64,000 bases of DNA from Isoetes taiwanensis (lineage: Eukaryota; Streptophyta; Lycopodiopsida; Isoetales; Isoetaceae). Positions within the stretch are counted from its first letter, which is position 1. Every line of letters starts with the position of its first letter. A program made the position numbers and the translations under genes. The notes below the pieces were generated by a model, which was not told the DNA's origin, searched no databases, and saw nothing but the letters and a program-made list of their open reading frames with translations. Positions 12,735-24,530 of this stretch are shown in pieces. The stretch covers positions 15,448,925 through 15,512,924 of the forward strand of contig JAJEKV010000018.1 of assembly GCA_021234155.1 (NCBI GenBank), written 5' to 3'.

Positions 12735-13045
12735 TGAATTCAACAGAAGTGGCCAATATGGTGAAATAATGATGATACGCTCAGAAAAGTAACCTGCTAT
12801 TCAAGGATTTATTGGGTGATAATGGCAATACGACTGAACTTTCCATCTCCAAAAGCTTGAAAACAGGTAGACACATATAAAATCCGAGAAAAGGTGAAGA
12901 TATATGGTTGCATTTCTTGAGGTTGCGTCTGCTTTCTTAAGCTTTTCATGTTGGCTGCATGCTCAATTATCATATTCTAGGAGAGAATATTGAATAAACA
13001 ATTCTATCAAATCTGGATCATGCAAATCAACTTGTACGCCATGCT
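12735..13045 (-). pseudogene. PPR relic, degenerate tandem copy
   Basis: This stretch is a diverged duplicate of the PPR relic next to it (13,066-13,400): the same order of blocks appears, such as AAAATCCGAGAAAAGGTGAAGA and CAACTTGTACGCCATGCTCA. No frame stays open here. It arose by a local direct duplication of about 330 bp and then decayed further than its partner. Confidence 0.6.
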
Positions 13046-13065
13046 CAAATGATGTCCAATAACTT

Positions 13066-13400
13066 GACTTCAACAGAAATGGCCAATATAGTGAAATAAT
13101 GATGTTATGCTCAGAAAAGTAACATGATATTCAAGGATTTGTTGGGTGATAATGGCAGCACGTATGAACTTACCATCTCCAAAAGCTTGTGAACAGGTAG
13201 ACACATACAAAATCCGAGAAAAGGTGAAGACATCTGGCTGCATTTCTTGAGGTTGCATCTGCTTAAGAATCTGACAAACATTCTTAACCTTCTCATGTTG
13301 GCTGTATGATCCAGTTATCATAGTCCAGGAGAAAATATTGAATAAACAATTTTATCAAATATGGATCATGCAAGTCAACTTGTACGCCATGCTCAATTTC
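13066..13400 (-). pseudogene. pentatricopeptide-repeat protein fragment
   Basis: On the minus strand the frame reads SWTMITGSYSQHEK, then QILKQMQ, MQPDVFTFSRIL and CSQAFGDGKFI. This is the usual helix pair of a plant PLS-type PPR motif (WTMITGYSQ, then MQ...PD.FTF...L). Such proteins bind organellar RNA, often for editing. Only about one and a half motifs survive. The upstream part (HDPYLIKLLFNIFS) looks like an eroded NALIDMYAKCG stretch. No start codon or transit peptide remains, so it is a relic. Confidence 0.7.
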
Positions 13401-13683
13401 AAATCTGCTCACGTAGATTGATCTGAGAGTGAGTGCAATTTTGTTATGGCTATCTAGAAGGCACTAACAGAAGTTTATGAAATTACAAAACCATCAAAAT
13501 ATAAGGAATATGCAATCAATGCCTTGGCCTATGGTTAGATAAGGTTTTTTAGTGCTCACAATTTAGGCACTTTGCCAATGAAGCATGGGTGGTATTACCA
13601 GGGTGGTTGACAACCACAGAGATCAATTAGGTGATTCGCATCATGCATTAGCAAAAATATAGTTGCCTCTGTTGTTTTTAACG

Positions 13684-14190
13684 TTATGCTTTATTCATCA
13701 GTGTTTGTAAGAACATTCCTATTGTGCTGTGTGGCAACAAGGTTGATGTCAAGAATAGACAGGTGAAAGCAAAGCAAGTTACTTTTCACAGAAAGAAGAA
13801 TTTACAGTACTATGAAATATCAGCCAAGAGCAACTACAATTTTGAAAAGCCTTTCCTGTACCTTGCAAGAAAGCTTTCTGGGTGAGCTGGTTTATTGTAT
13901 ACGAAAACTCGTGCTGATCATTAGGCTTATTAAACGTTTTTTAAATGAATGCATGTAGTGATCCAAACCTCCACTTTGTTGAGTCCCCTGCACTTGCACC
14001 TCCAGAGGTTCAGATTGACTTTCAACAAAGTGAAGCAGTATGTATTTCATCCGTCAATATTTATTGGAGTCATAATTTGTGCTTTGTTTAACATCTTTAG
14101 TTATCACGGACATGAAGTGAATTGCAACGTCTTTGCTCTTCACCCCCTTCCGGATGATGAAGATGAGGCATTTGAAGGGTGACTTGCTTG
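13684..14190 (+). pseudogene. partial Ran copy (exons 7-9)
   Basis: Exon 7 (from [17 protein letters not shown]) and exon 8 are almost identical to the Ran gene at 8,177-8,511. Exon 9 is damaged: its acceptor ATGCAG reads ATCACGG, and the C-terminal codons carry several small indels. Exons 1-6 and a promoter are absent, so it cannot give a working GTPase. It belongs to copy 2 of the segmental duplication. The damage sits at CAG/CTG sites and may be partly an assembly artefact. Confidence 0.85.
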
Positions 14191-15229
14191 CACGAGATCA
14201 AGTTTGTGTATGGCCAGCGAGAACCATGTTGGTGATGATGCGGTCACTAGTCCACGAGAAACACGTCTCACGCGTTTGAAAATCTTTATCTTGCTCTTAG
14301 TTAGGTCTTTTGTCCGGGTAAAATAAAGTAGTCAGTATAAATTGGGAGGTCTTGAGGAAGTTTGTATTGCATATCTCCATTTGAAAGTTGAGAGTAGTTG
14401 TGGTATGAAGTTTCGTTCTTATGGGATGGCACTCAAAAGTGGGATTTATGTATTATGGTTTTTTATGGTGTACATAGAGGAACTTCTATCAAAATTTGGT
14501 CTACGTGGCAGCATGATATGGCTCGTGACCTTCTATATGGTTATGTATGGTTCTTTAGAATCGAACAGTCGACTTTTCTCTGAAGCTTTTTTTAGGGCTG
14601 GAATGATAAATAAAATGAGAAGTAGACGATCAAATGGAAGATAAAACATTGTCTCAACTTCTATTATTTTGTATGCTTGGACCTTGGCAAGCATGTGGGT
14701 ATTGGAGACCTAATCCCCTACAAGCAAATATCAAATGCTTAAAACATGATTTGCCTCTCATTAAGCGTGCACAACTCGTTTTGCCTCTCATTGTGTGCAC
14801 AATTTGTTCTTTGATGGTTTTGATTGTATTAGGTTGCTCACATTAAGTGTGCTCAATTCGTGTTTTCGTGGTTTCAACACAGACGACCTCAGGTTTTTCT
14901 GATGCCAAAAACATGCTAGTCGTTGGATTTTGACGATGGTAATATTTCTATTTGTACCCTCCATTGGCAAAACTAGATGGGCGCTGCCGTTTCCTGTCGT
15001 TTCTTGTTTAGTCCGCATGCAGTTAGAATACATAGTTACTTCCATCATTAATTTTTTTTTTTTTTTTTTAATTAACCTAAATCCAGTCATCTCAAACTTT
15101 CTTTTTAATTTCTCGTTGCAGTAATTTAGTACTTTGTCAGACGAGACGCAGATTATGCAATTCATCAATATACAAAACCATGATGCAATCATACGTACCA
15201 TCCTCATAAACGTATAGATTACCATCAGC

Positions 15230-16110
15230 TCTTAGTTTTTAAACCCTTGTTCTCTTAAATACTTATCCATGCGTGTGTACCATTGTCTAGGTGCTTGTTT
15301 CAATCTGTAGACTACTTTTTTCAGTTTCCATACCTTGTTTCCAGCTTGCTCAAATCCCAGAGCTTGTTGCATAAAAATTTCTTCGTCTAAGTTAGCATTC
15401 AGAAATGCAGTAGATGCATCCATGTGATGTATTTTCAGCCTCCTTGCATTTGCCAGTGCAAGCATGAGTCTAATGCTTGACAATCTTACGATAGGCGAAA
15501 ATGTGTCTTGGTAATCAATTCCTTTCTTCTGGCTGTAACCCTGGGCAACAAGCCTGGCCTTAAATTTATTTGAATTACTGTCTACTCCAGGTTTGAGTTT
15601 AAAAATCCATTTGCAGCCTATTATATTTCTTGCTTCTGGTTGTTCTACAACGCCATATATGCCTTTCTTCTAAACGAATCCATTCCATCATGCATTGCTT
15701 CCTTCCACTTTTTTGCATCTTTACAAGTAAGGGCTTCTTCAACAGTTTGTGGCATGCTATCATCCAAGGCTGTTTGTATTTCTGGTGCAATTTCCAATCT
15801 CTTGCTTTTTCCTTCTTCAGATCTGCCATACCTATCTAGTTCAAGCTTGGCTTCTTCTCTCAAAATTTTAGTTTGAGTTCTTCTTCTTCTTTTTATCGTG
15901 TCTTCTACCATTTGGTCTTCTATTCCCTGTTGTATTCATTGTCCTTTATCTTTTCATTTTTATTTGTCTCATCCTTTAGAGACACATCATCACCATCATC
16001 GCTGAGAACAACTTTCGTATTTTATTTTCTTAAACATCTTTCTCTTTAAGTTATTGCTGTAAGGTTTTCCCTTAATACTAGAGTGGTCAGGTGATGGACC
16101 AGAAATGGTC
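15230..16110 (-). mobile_element. copia reverse-transcriptase fragment, copy B
   Basis: Minus-strand frames give the integrase-RT linker (RRRRTQTKILREEAKLELD), EEALTCKDAKKWKEAM, then [20 protein letters not shown] and the RT block IHHMDASTAFLNANLDEEIF. The block ends with WKLKKVVYRLKQAPRQWY. These are diagnostic copia RT motifs. The frame breaks between 15,640 and 15,500. RNase H, integrase and gag are missing. The left part is shared with copy A; the part right of 15,490 is also shared with the tandem copy at 17,509. Confidence 0.88.
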
Positions 16111-17508
16111 CATTTGAATTGTTCAGTAAAAAATTCATATGAAATCAATTTGTAAAATCTAGTCAAGACGTTCCTAGAACTTCATATACGTCAATCATGC
16201 TTCATGGGAAAAATATCTCTAAATGTACACGACCCCATTAGTGTGAGTTAGCGAGGGGGTCAAGTACAAAAACCTTCCAGTTCACATGAAGTGATTGTCT
16301 TGGTGTTGAAGGTCAGTGGTTTAGAACCTCCAAGCTTGAGGCAATCACTCTGTGTGAAAAAATTCCAAGTAGATAGCTCAAATAACAATCCTCAATCACT
16401 TTCCCTAAAGAGAAAAAAGTCTGCCTTGCAAGAAATGATGCCAAATGCAAACCAGCAAAGATTTGCTTATGATTTTTGATGTCAAAGCTTTGTAAGATCC
16501 TAAGGAATGTTGTGCAAAAAGTCAGATAGAATTCAATCAGTGCAAACCCCTTAAAAATGTACTCCTGACCGGGTCAAAATTTGGCCAATATCCCTGGCAG
16601 AGAGTGGATTTATGTAACTCCAAAAAGGCAATTCTCTTTTGTGATTTGATGCTTGGATCTTTTCTCAATATGTCTACACACAAAGATCAAGTACTCATTT
16701 TGCAAAGATATATGCAGATTATCTTGGAGATTTATGTTTAGGTCCCCAGACATCACAAAGGCTATGAACAGCAGGCAAAACTTGGGCTAATTGATGCTTG
16801 ATATTTCCTTTTTTTTTGTCTTTGGACTAAATTCCAATGCTATCTATACTTTGCAGATGAGAGGATGCAAGTTACCCTATGAAAATGCAATTGAAGACTA
16901 GTATGAGCAGAATTTTAGCCTGAGTTGTGCAAACAGAGATCTCTATTAAGGGATAAGCACCTTAATCATCATTCACCCATTTTGTGTATGCTTATATACA
17001 ACTATTTCTGTAATACCTCTCGTGCCCTAAATGCAAAGAGCCACTTTGTCGATTTTTTTTTTTTTATAATGCAAAACACAATGTCAAAAGCAATTATTCA
17101 CAAATGGTTTCCAAGAGTCGGATTTTCATTCACTTAAGAATCACACAGCAAACAAAGATAATCCCAAGCTCGATGTCTTGGGCACAGGATCAAATAAAGT
17201 ATTCAGTCAGGTAAATCACATAAAATATCAATAATTTGTGCATAATCCGGCATATGGAAGGGAAATTCAAGCATAAACCATCAAATCCGGTCTTTCTTCA
17301 AAGAACCTCGATCAGTTTTCTGCCTCAAAGCCCTCGAAAAAACTCTAAGCTTTTTTCCCCTTTTTAAAAACCTCTGTTCCGGCCCATTCTTGGCAAATCC
17401 GTGCTGGATCTTTGTTTTTTAGTTGGGTTCATGAGTTCTTGGTTCAATGTAGGCAAATCCGAAGTGTTTAGATCATGATTAGGCAGTTGATTCAGGTGGA
17501 TTTTGCCG
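15490..17508. repeat. 2.02-kb tandem duplication, unit 1
   Basis: This unit begins at ATAGGCGAAAATGTGTCTTGG and is repeated head to tail by 17,509-19,548; corresponding points lie about 2,019 bp apart. It comprises the N-terminal half of the copia RT fragment and about 1.4 kb of non-coding sequence, perhaps the element's 5' region. The two units are very similar, with one insertion of about 26 bp in unit 2 near 18,334. Confidence 0.85.
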
Positions 17509-19548
17509 GATAGGCGAAAATGTGTCTTGATAATCAATTCCTTTCTTTTGGCTGTAACCCTGGGCAACAAGCCTGGCCTTAAATTTATTTGAATTACTGT
17601 CTACTCCAGGTTTGAGTTTAAAAATCCATTTGCAGCCTACTATATTTCTTGCTTCTGGTTGTTCTACAACGCCATATATGCCTTTCTTCTAAACGAATCC
17701 ATTCCATCATGCATTGCTTCCTTCCACTTTTTTGCATCTTTACAAGTAAGGGCTTCTTCAACAGTTTGTGGCATGCTATCATCCAAGGCTGTTTGTATTT
17801 CTGGTGCAATTTCCAATCTCTTGCTTTTTCCTTCTTCAGATCTGCCATACCTATCTAGTTCAAGCTTGGCTTCTTCTCTCAAAATTTTAGTTTGAGTTCT
17901 TCTTCTTCTTTTTATCGTGTCTTCTACCATTTGGTCTTCTATTCCCTGTTGTATTCATTGTCCTTTATCTTTTCATTTTTATTTGTCTCATCCTTTAGAG
18001 ACACATCACCACCATCATCGCTGAGAACAACTTTCGTATTTTATTTTCTTAAACATCTTTCTCTTTAAGTTATTGCTGTAAGGTTTTCCCTTAATACTAG
18101 AGTGGTCAGGTGATGGACCAGAAATGGTCCATTTGAATTGTTCAGTAAAAAATTCATATGAAATCAATTTGTAAAATCTAGTCAAGACGTTCCTAGAACT
18201 TCATATACGTCAGTCATGCTTCATGGGAAAAATATCTCTAAATGTACACGACCCCATTAGTGTGAGTTAGCGAGGGGGTCAAGTACAAAAACCTTCCAGT
18301 TCACATGAAGTGAAATTGTCTTGGTGTTGAAGGTGTTCCTGACAAAACCTTAAATCTCAGTGGTTTAGAACCTCCAAGCTTGAGGCAATCACTCTGTGTT
18401 AAAAAATTCCAAGTAGATAGCTGAAATAACAATCCTCAATCACTTTCCCTAAAGAGAAAAAAGTCCGCCTTGCAAGAAATGATGCCAAATGCAAACCAGC
18501 AAAGATCTGCTTATGATTTTTGATGTCAAAGCTACGTAAGATCCTAAGAAATGTTGTGCAAAAAGTCAGATAGAATTCAATCAGTGCAAACCCCTTAAAA
18601 ATGTACTCCTGACCGGGTCAAAATTTGGCCAATCCCTGGCAGAGAGTGGATTTATGTAACTCCAAAAAGGCAATTCTCTTTTGTGATTTGATGCTTGGAT
18701 CTTTTCTCAATATGTCTACACACAAAGATCAAGTACTCATTTTGCAAAGATATATGCAGATTATCTTGGAGATTTATGTTTAGGTCTGACAGACTGTCAC
18801 AGGCTATGAACAGCAGGCAAAACTTGGGCTAATTGATGCTTGATATTTCCTTTTTTTTTTGTCTTTGGACTAAATTCCAATGCTATCTATGCTTTGCAGA
18901 TGAGAGGATGCAAGTTACCCTATGAAAATGCAATTGAAGACTAGTATGAGCAGAATTTTAGCCTGAGTTGTGCAAACAGAGATCTCTATTAAGGGATAAG
19001 CACCTTAATCATCATTCACCCATTTTGTGTATGCTTATATACAACTATTTCTGTAATACCTCTCGTGCCTAAATGCAAAGAGCCACTGTCAGATTTTTTT
19101 TTTATAATGCAAAACACAATGTCAAAAGCAATTATTCACAAATGTTTTCCAAGAGTCGGATTTTCATTCACTTAAGAATCACACAGCAAACAAAGATAAT
19201 CCCAAGCTCGATGTCTTGGGCACAGGATCAAATAAAGTATTCAGTCAAGTAAATCACATAAAATATCAATAATTTGTGCATAATCCGGCATATGGAAGGC
19301 AAATTCAAGCATAAACCATCAAATCCGGTCTTTCTTCAAAGAACCTCGATCAGTTTTCTGCCTCAAAGCCCTCGAAAAAACTCTAAGCTTTTTTCCCCTT
19401 TTTAAAAACCTCTGTTCCGGCCCATTCTTGGCAAATCCGTGCTGGATCTTTGTTTTTTAGTTGGGTTCATGAGTTCTTGGTTCAATGTAGGCAAATCCGA
19501 AGTGTTTAGATCATGATTAGGCAGTTGATTCAGGTGGATTTTGCCGGA
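17509..19548. repeat. 2.02-kb tandem duplication, unit 2 (with copia fragment 17,520-18,130)
   Basis: Direct repeat of 15,490-17,508. The minus strand again encodes the copia linker/RT start. The junction reads TTGCCGGATAGGCG; unit 2 ends at TTGCCGGATCTTGG, so the same TTGCCGGAT ends both units. That fits unequal exchange or a replication slip. The shortness and similarity also leave room for an assembly duplication. Confidence 0.85.
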
Positions 19549-20884
19549 TCTTGGCGTAGCAGGGGATTAGGGTTCTTGAAAAACAAGCTCGATATATCCC
19601 ACAGGCAAGTTTCAAAAGGAATGACCAAGGTATATAAGGAATAACACATGTGATATTATTAATTATGACGTGTTATGCCCACTGGGACTCGGTACCTCCA
19701 CCGCCCCACACGCCCGGGTGTACCACGTGGCGGGAGGTGATTGGACCAGGAAATCTAGGCTGGGGGGTAGATAGGAAAAAAATTTTGCAAACCATGTAGC
19801 CTGACACACTTCCCAAGAAACCCAATTTGAAGGTCTATATGGACACTTTTTTGGAAATTCTTTTTTGCAAAAAGAATATTTTTTTGATCCTCTCGATGAT
19901 GGTGGAATCTTTTTTGCAAAACTAGATTTTTTATTTTTTGGCTCAAAAAAGGGTACGGAAGTATGAGGTGGCAAGTAAGCAAGATGAGTTGGCAAGATGA
20001 TGCTGACATGGCAAAAGGGGTGATGAGGTGTCAAACAACTTGGCAAGGTATATTTTTTCTAGTCAAAACATGTGATGAGGTGGCGGTGATGAGAGTGACA
20101 CGTGTGTGATGATGTGGGTGTGATGGTGATGATGACTTGGCCATTTTCAAGTGTTGACATGGGTCAATGTGATGCTAATGCATATAAATTGCATTCTTTA
20201 GGCAATTCTTTGACTTTTGTTGCTTCCTTTAGGAATTTTGCACTTTCTCTCACCATTTGACTTCTAGAGAGAGAATTTGACCCTAGAACATGAGTATGGC
20301 CAAATCAAGTGAAGAAATTTTGCTTTTACAAGATAGTGATGATGTGATGGGTGTGTGAGGTATGCATGTCATATGAAAGAGATATTTTGACTAGAAAAAA
20401 TCTCCTAAGCGAACTTGCTTTAGGATATGAAAGCTAGGCATGGAATTTGAGATCATATGGGTATGTTTTATGCAAAAGGTGGGGATCATGGGAGATAGTT
20501 ATGCCAAGAACTCAAATGGAAACATCACATACCAAGAACACTTCAAGGGGTCTTCAAATCTTCAAAGTTGTCTTGCTTGAATCACCTTTCTTAGCATGCT
20601 TGTGTGATCTTTCATGAATGTCTTCATCTTGGTCTTCAAGTGTCCACTTCATAATGTGCAAAGATGCATTCTTTTCAAATGAATTATGCTTGTGTATCTG
20701 TGTTCAAATTCAAGTGTAAGCATGAGTAAATCACAATGTGTCTTGCTCTTCTATGCTGCCATAGCATGGCAGCATCATGCCAAACAAAAAGAACAGGCTG
20801 GAACCTTTCATTCTGAAACTCCTTGGATCAATTGCCATCTCTTTCACCCCGGCTTAGTCTTTTTTTGTTTGTCCTGTTTGATGT
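19549..20884. other. no gene seen
   Basis: Non-coding. The 127-codon minus ORF at 19,663-20,046 has a rival 84-codon frame and no recognisable domain. Repeated GATGAGGTGGC/GATGATG-like words occur at about 20,070-20,130. Confidence 0.4.
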
Positions 20885-20940
20885 ATCTAAAGTGCCCCCT
20901 AGGATGAGTTCACTCACTCATTTTAGGTGGCACTTTAGAT
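20885..20940. ncRNA. compact 25-bp stem hairpin (miRNA- or MITE-like)
   Basis: ATCTAAAGTGCCCCCTAGG... (20,885-20,909) pairs with ...AGGTGGCACTTTAGAT (20,916-20,940), with three mismatches in 25 and a 6-base loop. A transcript from either strand would fold tightly. No known miRNA was recognised. A very small MITE is equally possible. Confidence 0.35.
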
Positions 20941-21085
20941 TAGTCAAATAGGAAAATCGAAAAGGGGGGTAAGCCTGGAGTGTGACTTTGGCTTAGTCTT
21001 TGTCCACACCCTTCGGAATGGCTGTCGACTAACCAAACTTGTATTGTCCATGGCAAACAATATAGATTTCTTGGAATTCTTGTTA

Positions 21086-21224
21086 CCTCCTTTAGAAAGA
21101 GCGAGCTTTGCTCTCGCTCTCATTTAGAACTCTCTGTGCCAATGTAGCTTAGTGTTTTTGCTAGGTTACATTGCACAGAGAGGCTCTAAATGGGAGGTAG
21201 AGCAGAACTCGTTCTTTCTAGAGG
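21086..21224. ncRNA. long imperfect hairpin resembling a plant pre-miRNA
   Basis: About 60 bp of 5' arm (from CCTCCTTTAGAAAGAGCGAG to AATGTAGC) pairs with 3' arm sequence (from GCTAGGTTACATTGCACAG to GTTCTTTCTAGAGG). There are a few bulges and a loop of roughly 12 bases. The best-paired part is CATTTAGA...CTCTCTGTGC. Stem length and bulge pattern are like plant MIR precursors. The mature sequence and family are unknown. A degenerate MITE is an alternative. Confidence 0.35.
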
Positions 21225-22152
21225 TGGAAGTTCTCATATACAAGTTGCTATAACGTCAGGGGTGAGGGCGTTCCTTAATTTCAAGCCAAAGTGCTGCCTG
21301 AGCTTTGTCCATTCGTATAGCAGCTGTTAGGCACCAAATCATAGAATATCTTACCTCCTGTTATTGATGGAGAACCTTGAATAGCACTATGACTTGAAAT
21401 TAGAGGACGTGTCCCCTTCGGAGTCGTGGTAAATTGTACAAGGACAGAGGTAACAAGATTTCTGAGTACTCTATTTTATTATGGCCATGGATGATACAGC
21501 CTAGTGGTTGCTTGTGATTCTGTGGCTTTAAGTTCATGAGATGGTGGTGAGACGAGTCACGAGTGTGGTTCTCAAATACTAAGATCATCGAGTTGTGCAT
21601 TAACTAAGTAAAAACGACTGAGGTGATTGTGATGATCACAAGAAGATTCATTCAAGGCACTTAGGTCGAATGTTGAACCCGCTCCCTCGCATGTGGATCA
21701 TGTACCTTGTGAACCTTCTGATGGATCAGATTCGTCTCAACTGGCCTGTGGTTGTTTGACCTTTGGCATGCGTGGATTACTTCTCATCCGCAAGATTTTG
21801 TGGCATGCGACGGGGCAAGCAGCAACAGAGGTCGAGATGATTCTGATCCATAGAAGGTTCTCAAGCCACCACGGTCGACTGAGGTGATCGTAATGGTCAA
21901 TAGAAGACAGTCATCGAACTTATGTTGAATCTTGAACTTGAATTACATATACAATAACAATACATATAGTAAACATGGAACGTGGAACACGGTGGCAAAT
22001 TGTTAGAACGACAAAAACTATTATACATGAAATACAGTAACAATTTGTTAAAATGAGAATTTTTTTTTTATTATTACTACCAAAACGGTTACAAAAGTTT
22101 GAAAATCCTCATCCACGGCCACAATAGTTTGAAGATACTAAAAGCCTTCTTT
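21225..22152. other. no gene seen; 3' flank of the hAT transposase
   Basis: Only short ORFs. GACTGAGGTGATTGTGATG and GACTGAGGTGATCGTAATGG recur about 265 bp apart (about 21,618 and 21,878), with neighbouring CTTGTGAACCTTCTGATGGAT-like text, so this may be element-terminal sequence. I could not identify the terminal inverted repeat. Confidence 0.35.
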
Positions 22153-24530
22153 TTAGGCAGCACCATCTTCATCAGTTTTATCGTTTAGAGTTCCATCCTC
22201 TTCTGCCTGCTGGCCTAGGTTCAACCTCCTATGACCTTTTCCCTTACTACAACGTCCTCGAGGCATGTTTCTTCGAGCACGTTCTCTGTTTGTCAAGGTA
22301 AATGGCATTGGAGAGTCCGATGGATCACGCAGACCAGTTAAGTCCTCAAACGGAACTCCTGCATTGCTCGGACCTGGCCTTTCTGTATCGGACTCCTCGG
22401 TATCCTCGCTGTCGGCTGACTCGTCTGAGAATATGATTTGGCCTATATCATCTTCGTCGTCAACGAAGTGGGTACACTGAATGTCTTCGTCAATATGGTT
22501 TGCAGCATTTACTGTAACTAGCTCGTCCTCATTGTCTTAAAGCTGTCCTCTTCCACTTCAGAATATGCATCCATGAAAGGAAACTGTAGCTTATCGATTG
22601 CGGATGCACCACTGTTGCGATTCAAGAGCCGCCAGTTTGAGAAGTTGTATACAAGTTTGTCACCCTTATTATGTAGCAAGCGATTACGGGTGACACTGTG
22701 TATGTACTTATAGGCACTCCAATTCCTCTCGCTTGCACAATTGAAAGATACCAAGGAGAGGATAGTCATTGCAATTGCCTGCAAGGTATCAGTAACTTGC
22801 CCGTGGGCTTGCCACCATGCATAGGATTCCATATTGGGATCCTTCTTATGACTCTCCAATGCATCTGAAGCTCTTCATCTGCCCACCTTCCACTCAGGTT
22901 TTGGTACTCGGTTAACTCGGCAATGAAAATCTTGTAGTCCGAGCTATTACGGTAGTACAATTTTGCAACTTTCTTCAACGAACCTATAACTTCCTTATCT
23001 GTATATTGGTCCATATCATGGTTGTGCGGGTCTAAAGCATGTGCGGCGCCATGGTGGTCATTGTACGACTTCTTCCATCGTTCAATGAAAGCGTTGGCAT
23101 TGTCAAAGGGCGCATTGGGCTCATCACGTTCTAAGAAGGATTGAATTGAGTGCCAACACCTCCAGACCTTTCCAGTGCTTGCCTTCGAAGGATCACGGGT
23201 TTTGATGGCATGACAAACAGGTTGTATGCACCTCACAACATTCTTTACGCCTTTTCAAAAAGTCTCCCGCCCAAGCATTTGTCGAAGGGCAGTGGCTTGT
23301 TGTCGGTATTTGGAGGCATTTTTTCCTTTCTGCCTCCTCTCCCATTCAAAGAACTCTGTATGATTGAAGGTCGAGATAATCCAATCACGACATCTAAGCA
23401 CTTTTTCTAGACAGATGTAATTGGAACCAAATCGCGTTTGTCCAGGGTTCATGAGTGCTAGGGCCTTCTGACGCAATGACTTGTAAATAGCATAAATTGC
23501 CGGCTTCTTTGTGATGAATTTTACAAGACGACGCGCTTTCTGAATAGGATCTTTGAACCAAGTGTGCTGTGAGAACCAATCCTTGAGCAATAGATTCAGG
23601 TAATGGCATTGGCAGCTAGTGGCGTGCAACTCTAGAAATTCGGATTCCAATAATTCACCCGCTAACTTGCAATTAGACGAGTTATCCATTACAACCTGAA
23701 ATATTCTCTTCGGTCCAAAACTCTCTATCACAGCCTTTGTTTTCTGAAAAATTCAATCTCTTGTCACTTGGTCAGTTTTGGTTTCTACGATTTTCAAAAA
23801 TACTTCGCCCTCTGGATACAGATCATGAAGTTTATAAGATGCTCCTTGTTTACATTGCTCCAACTATCAGTCACTAGTGAAGTCAGCCTGACTTCAGTAA
23901 CACGACACAATATCATCTCCACCCTCTCGACTATTTTCCCGTGTATTTCATCGACCATTTTATTGTTGGTATGCTTGTAAGAAGACAACCTAAAAGCCAG
24001 CCCTGCTTTGGCAACTTCTTGGAAGGCTTCTTTCATTGCTTTGTGTTCCAAAATATGTGGAGACAACCCGGCATATAAAAATGCCTCTACAACCTTCAAT
24101 TGTGTCTTTTTCAGTTTCTCTGATGTTAAGCAATGATCAACCCTCTGTTGCTTCATCTGTCTTTCCACTATTTCAATTGTCTCTATCATTCTCTGCTCTC
24201 CCGTACTTATACCTATTTACCCTAGTCCACCCTCTGATTGGTATGCTGCCCAACAGGGGGGTGGTATAATTATTTTCGTCAGCTTCTGCTCGGCACTACG
24301 CTTGAGTATCCCTAACCCGTCTTTTTTTCATATTATTCTTCGTTTTGCGTATCACATCTAGTCGAGACAACCTTTCAATGGCATCTTTTCGCAAGTCAGC
24401 AGATGCAGTACAAGTCGCGACACCAACGTCTCTTTCACGTAAGATGTGAGCTCGAATTCTTGTTGCAGAACCATTTACTGATGAGTATCCACAAAACACA
24501 CATTCCCACTCATATGCAAAGGAACAAGCT
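22153..24530 (-). mobile_element. hAT-superfamily transposase (BED, DUF659 and hAT C-terminal domains), frameshifted
   Basis: Cut-and-paste transposase, nearly full length, in pieces along the minus strand. In order: a BED-type zinc finger (FCGYSSVNGSATRIRAHIL, about 24,500-24,420); a DUF659-like part (LVTDSWSNVNKEHLINFM; FQVVMDNSSNCKLAGELLE); a central helical region (LMNPGQTRFGSNYICLEKVL; ELTEYQNLSGRW); and the hAT dimerisation end (CASERNWSAYKYIHSVTRNRL, about 22,740-22,680). After a 1-bp shift near 22,540 the frame continues through an acidic tail (DDEDDIGQ; SADSEDTEES) to a basic patch (RGRCSKGKGHRR) and a TAA at 22,153. Breaks occur near 23,800 and 23,250 too. As read it is inactive, but few lesions separate it from an intact frame. 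Ends and target duplication were not found. Confidence 0.85.

Larger units (their letters stand above)
13684..16128. repeat. segmental duplication, copy 2
   Basis: Second copy of 8,161-10,591, in direct orientation and about 5.5 kb further on. It carries the Ran pseudogene and copia copy B. In the copia part this copy is the cleaner one; in the last Ran exon it is the damaged one. Confidence 0.85.

Noticed and set aside
14788-15225. 145-codon minus-strand ORF
   Set aside because: It runs through non-coding flank of the duplicated Ran block, crosses a poly(T) run, and is broken in the other copy (9,256-9,691).
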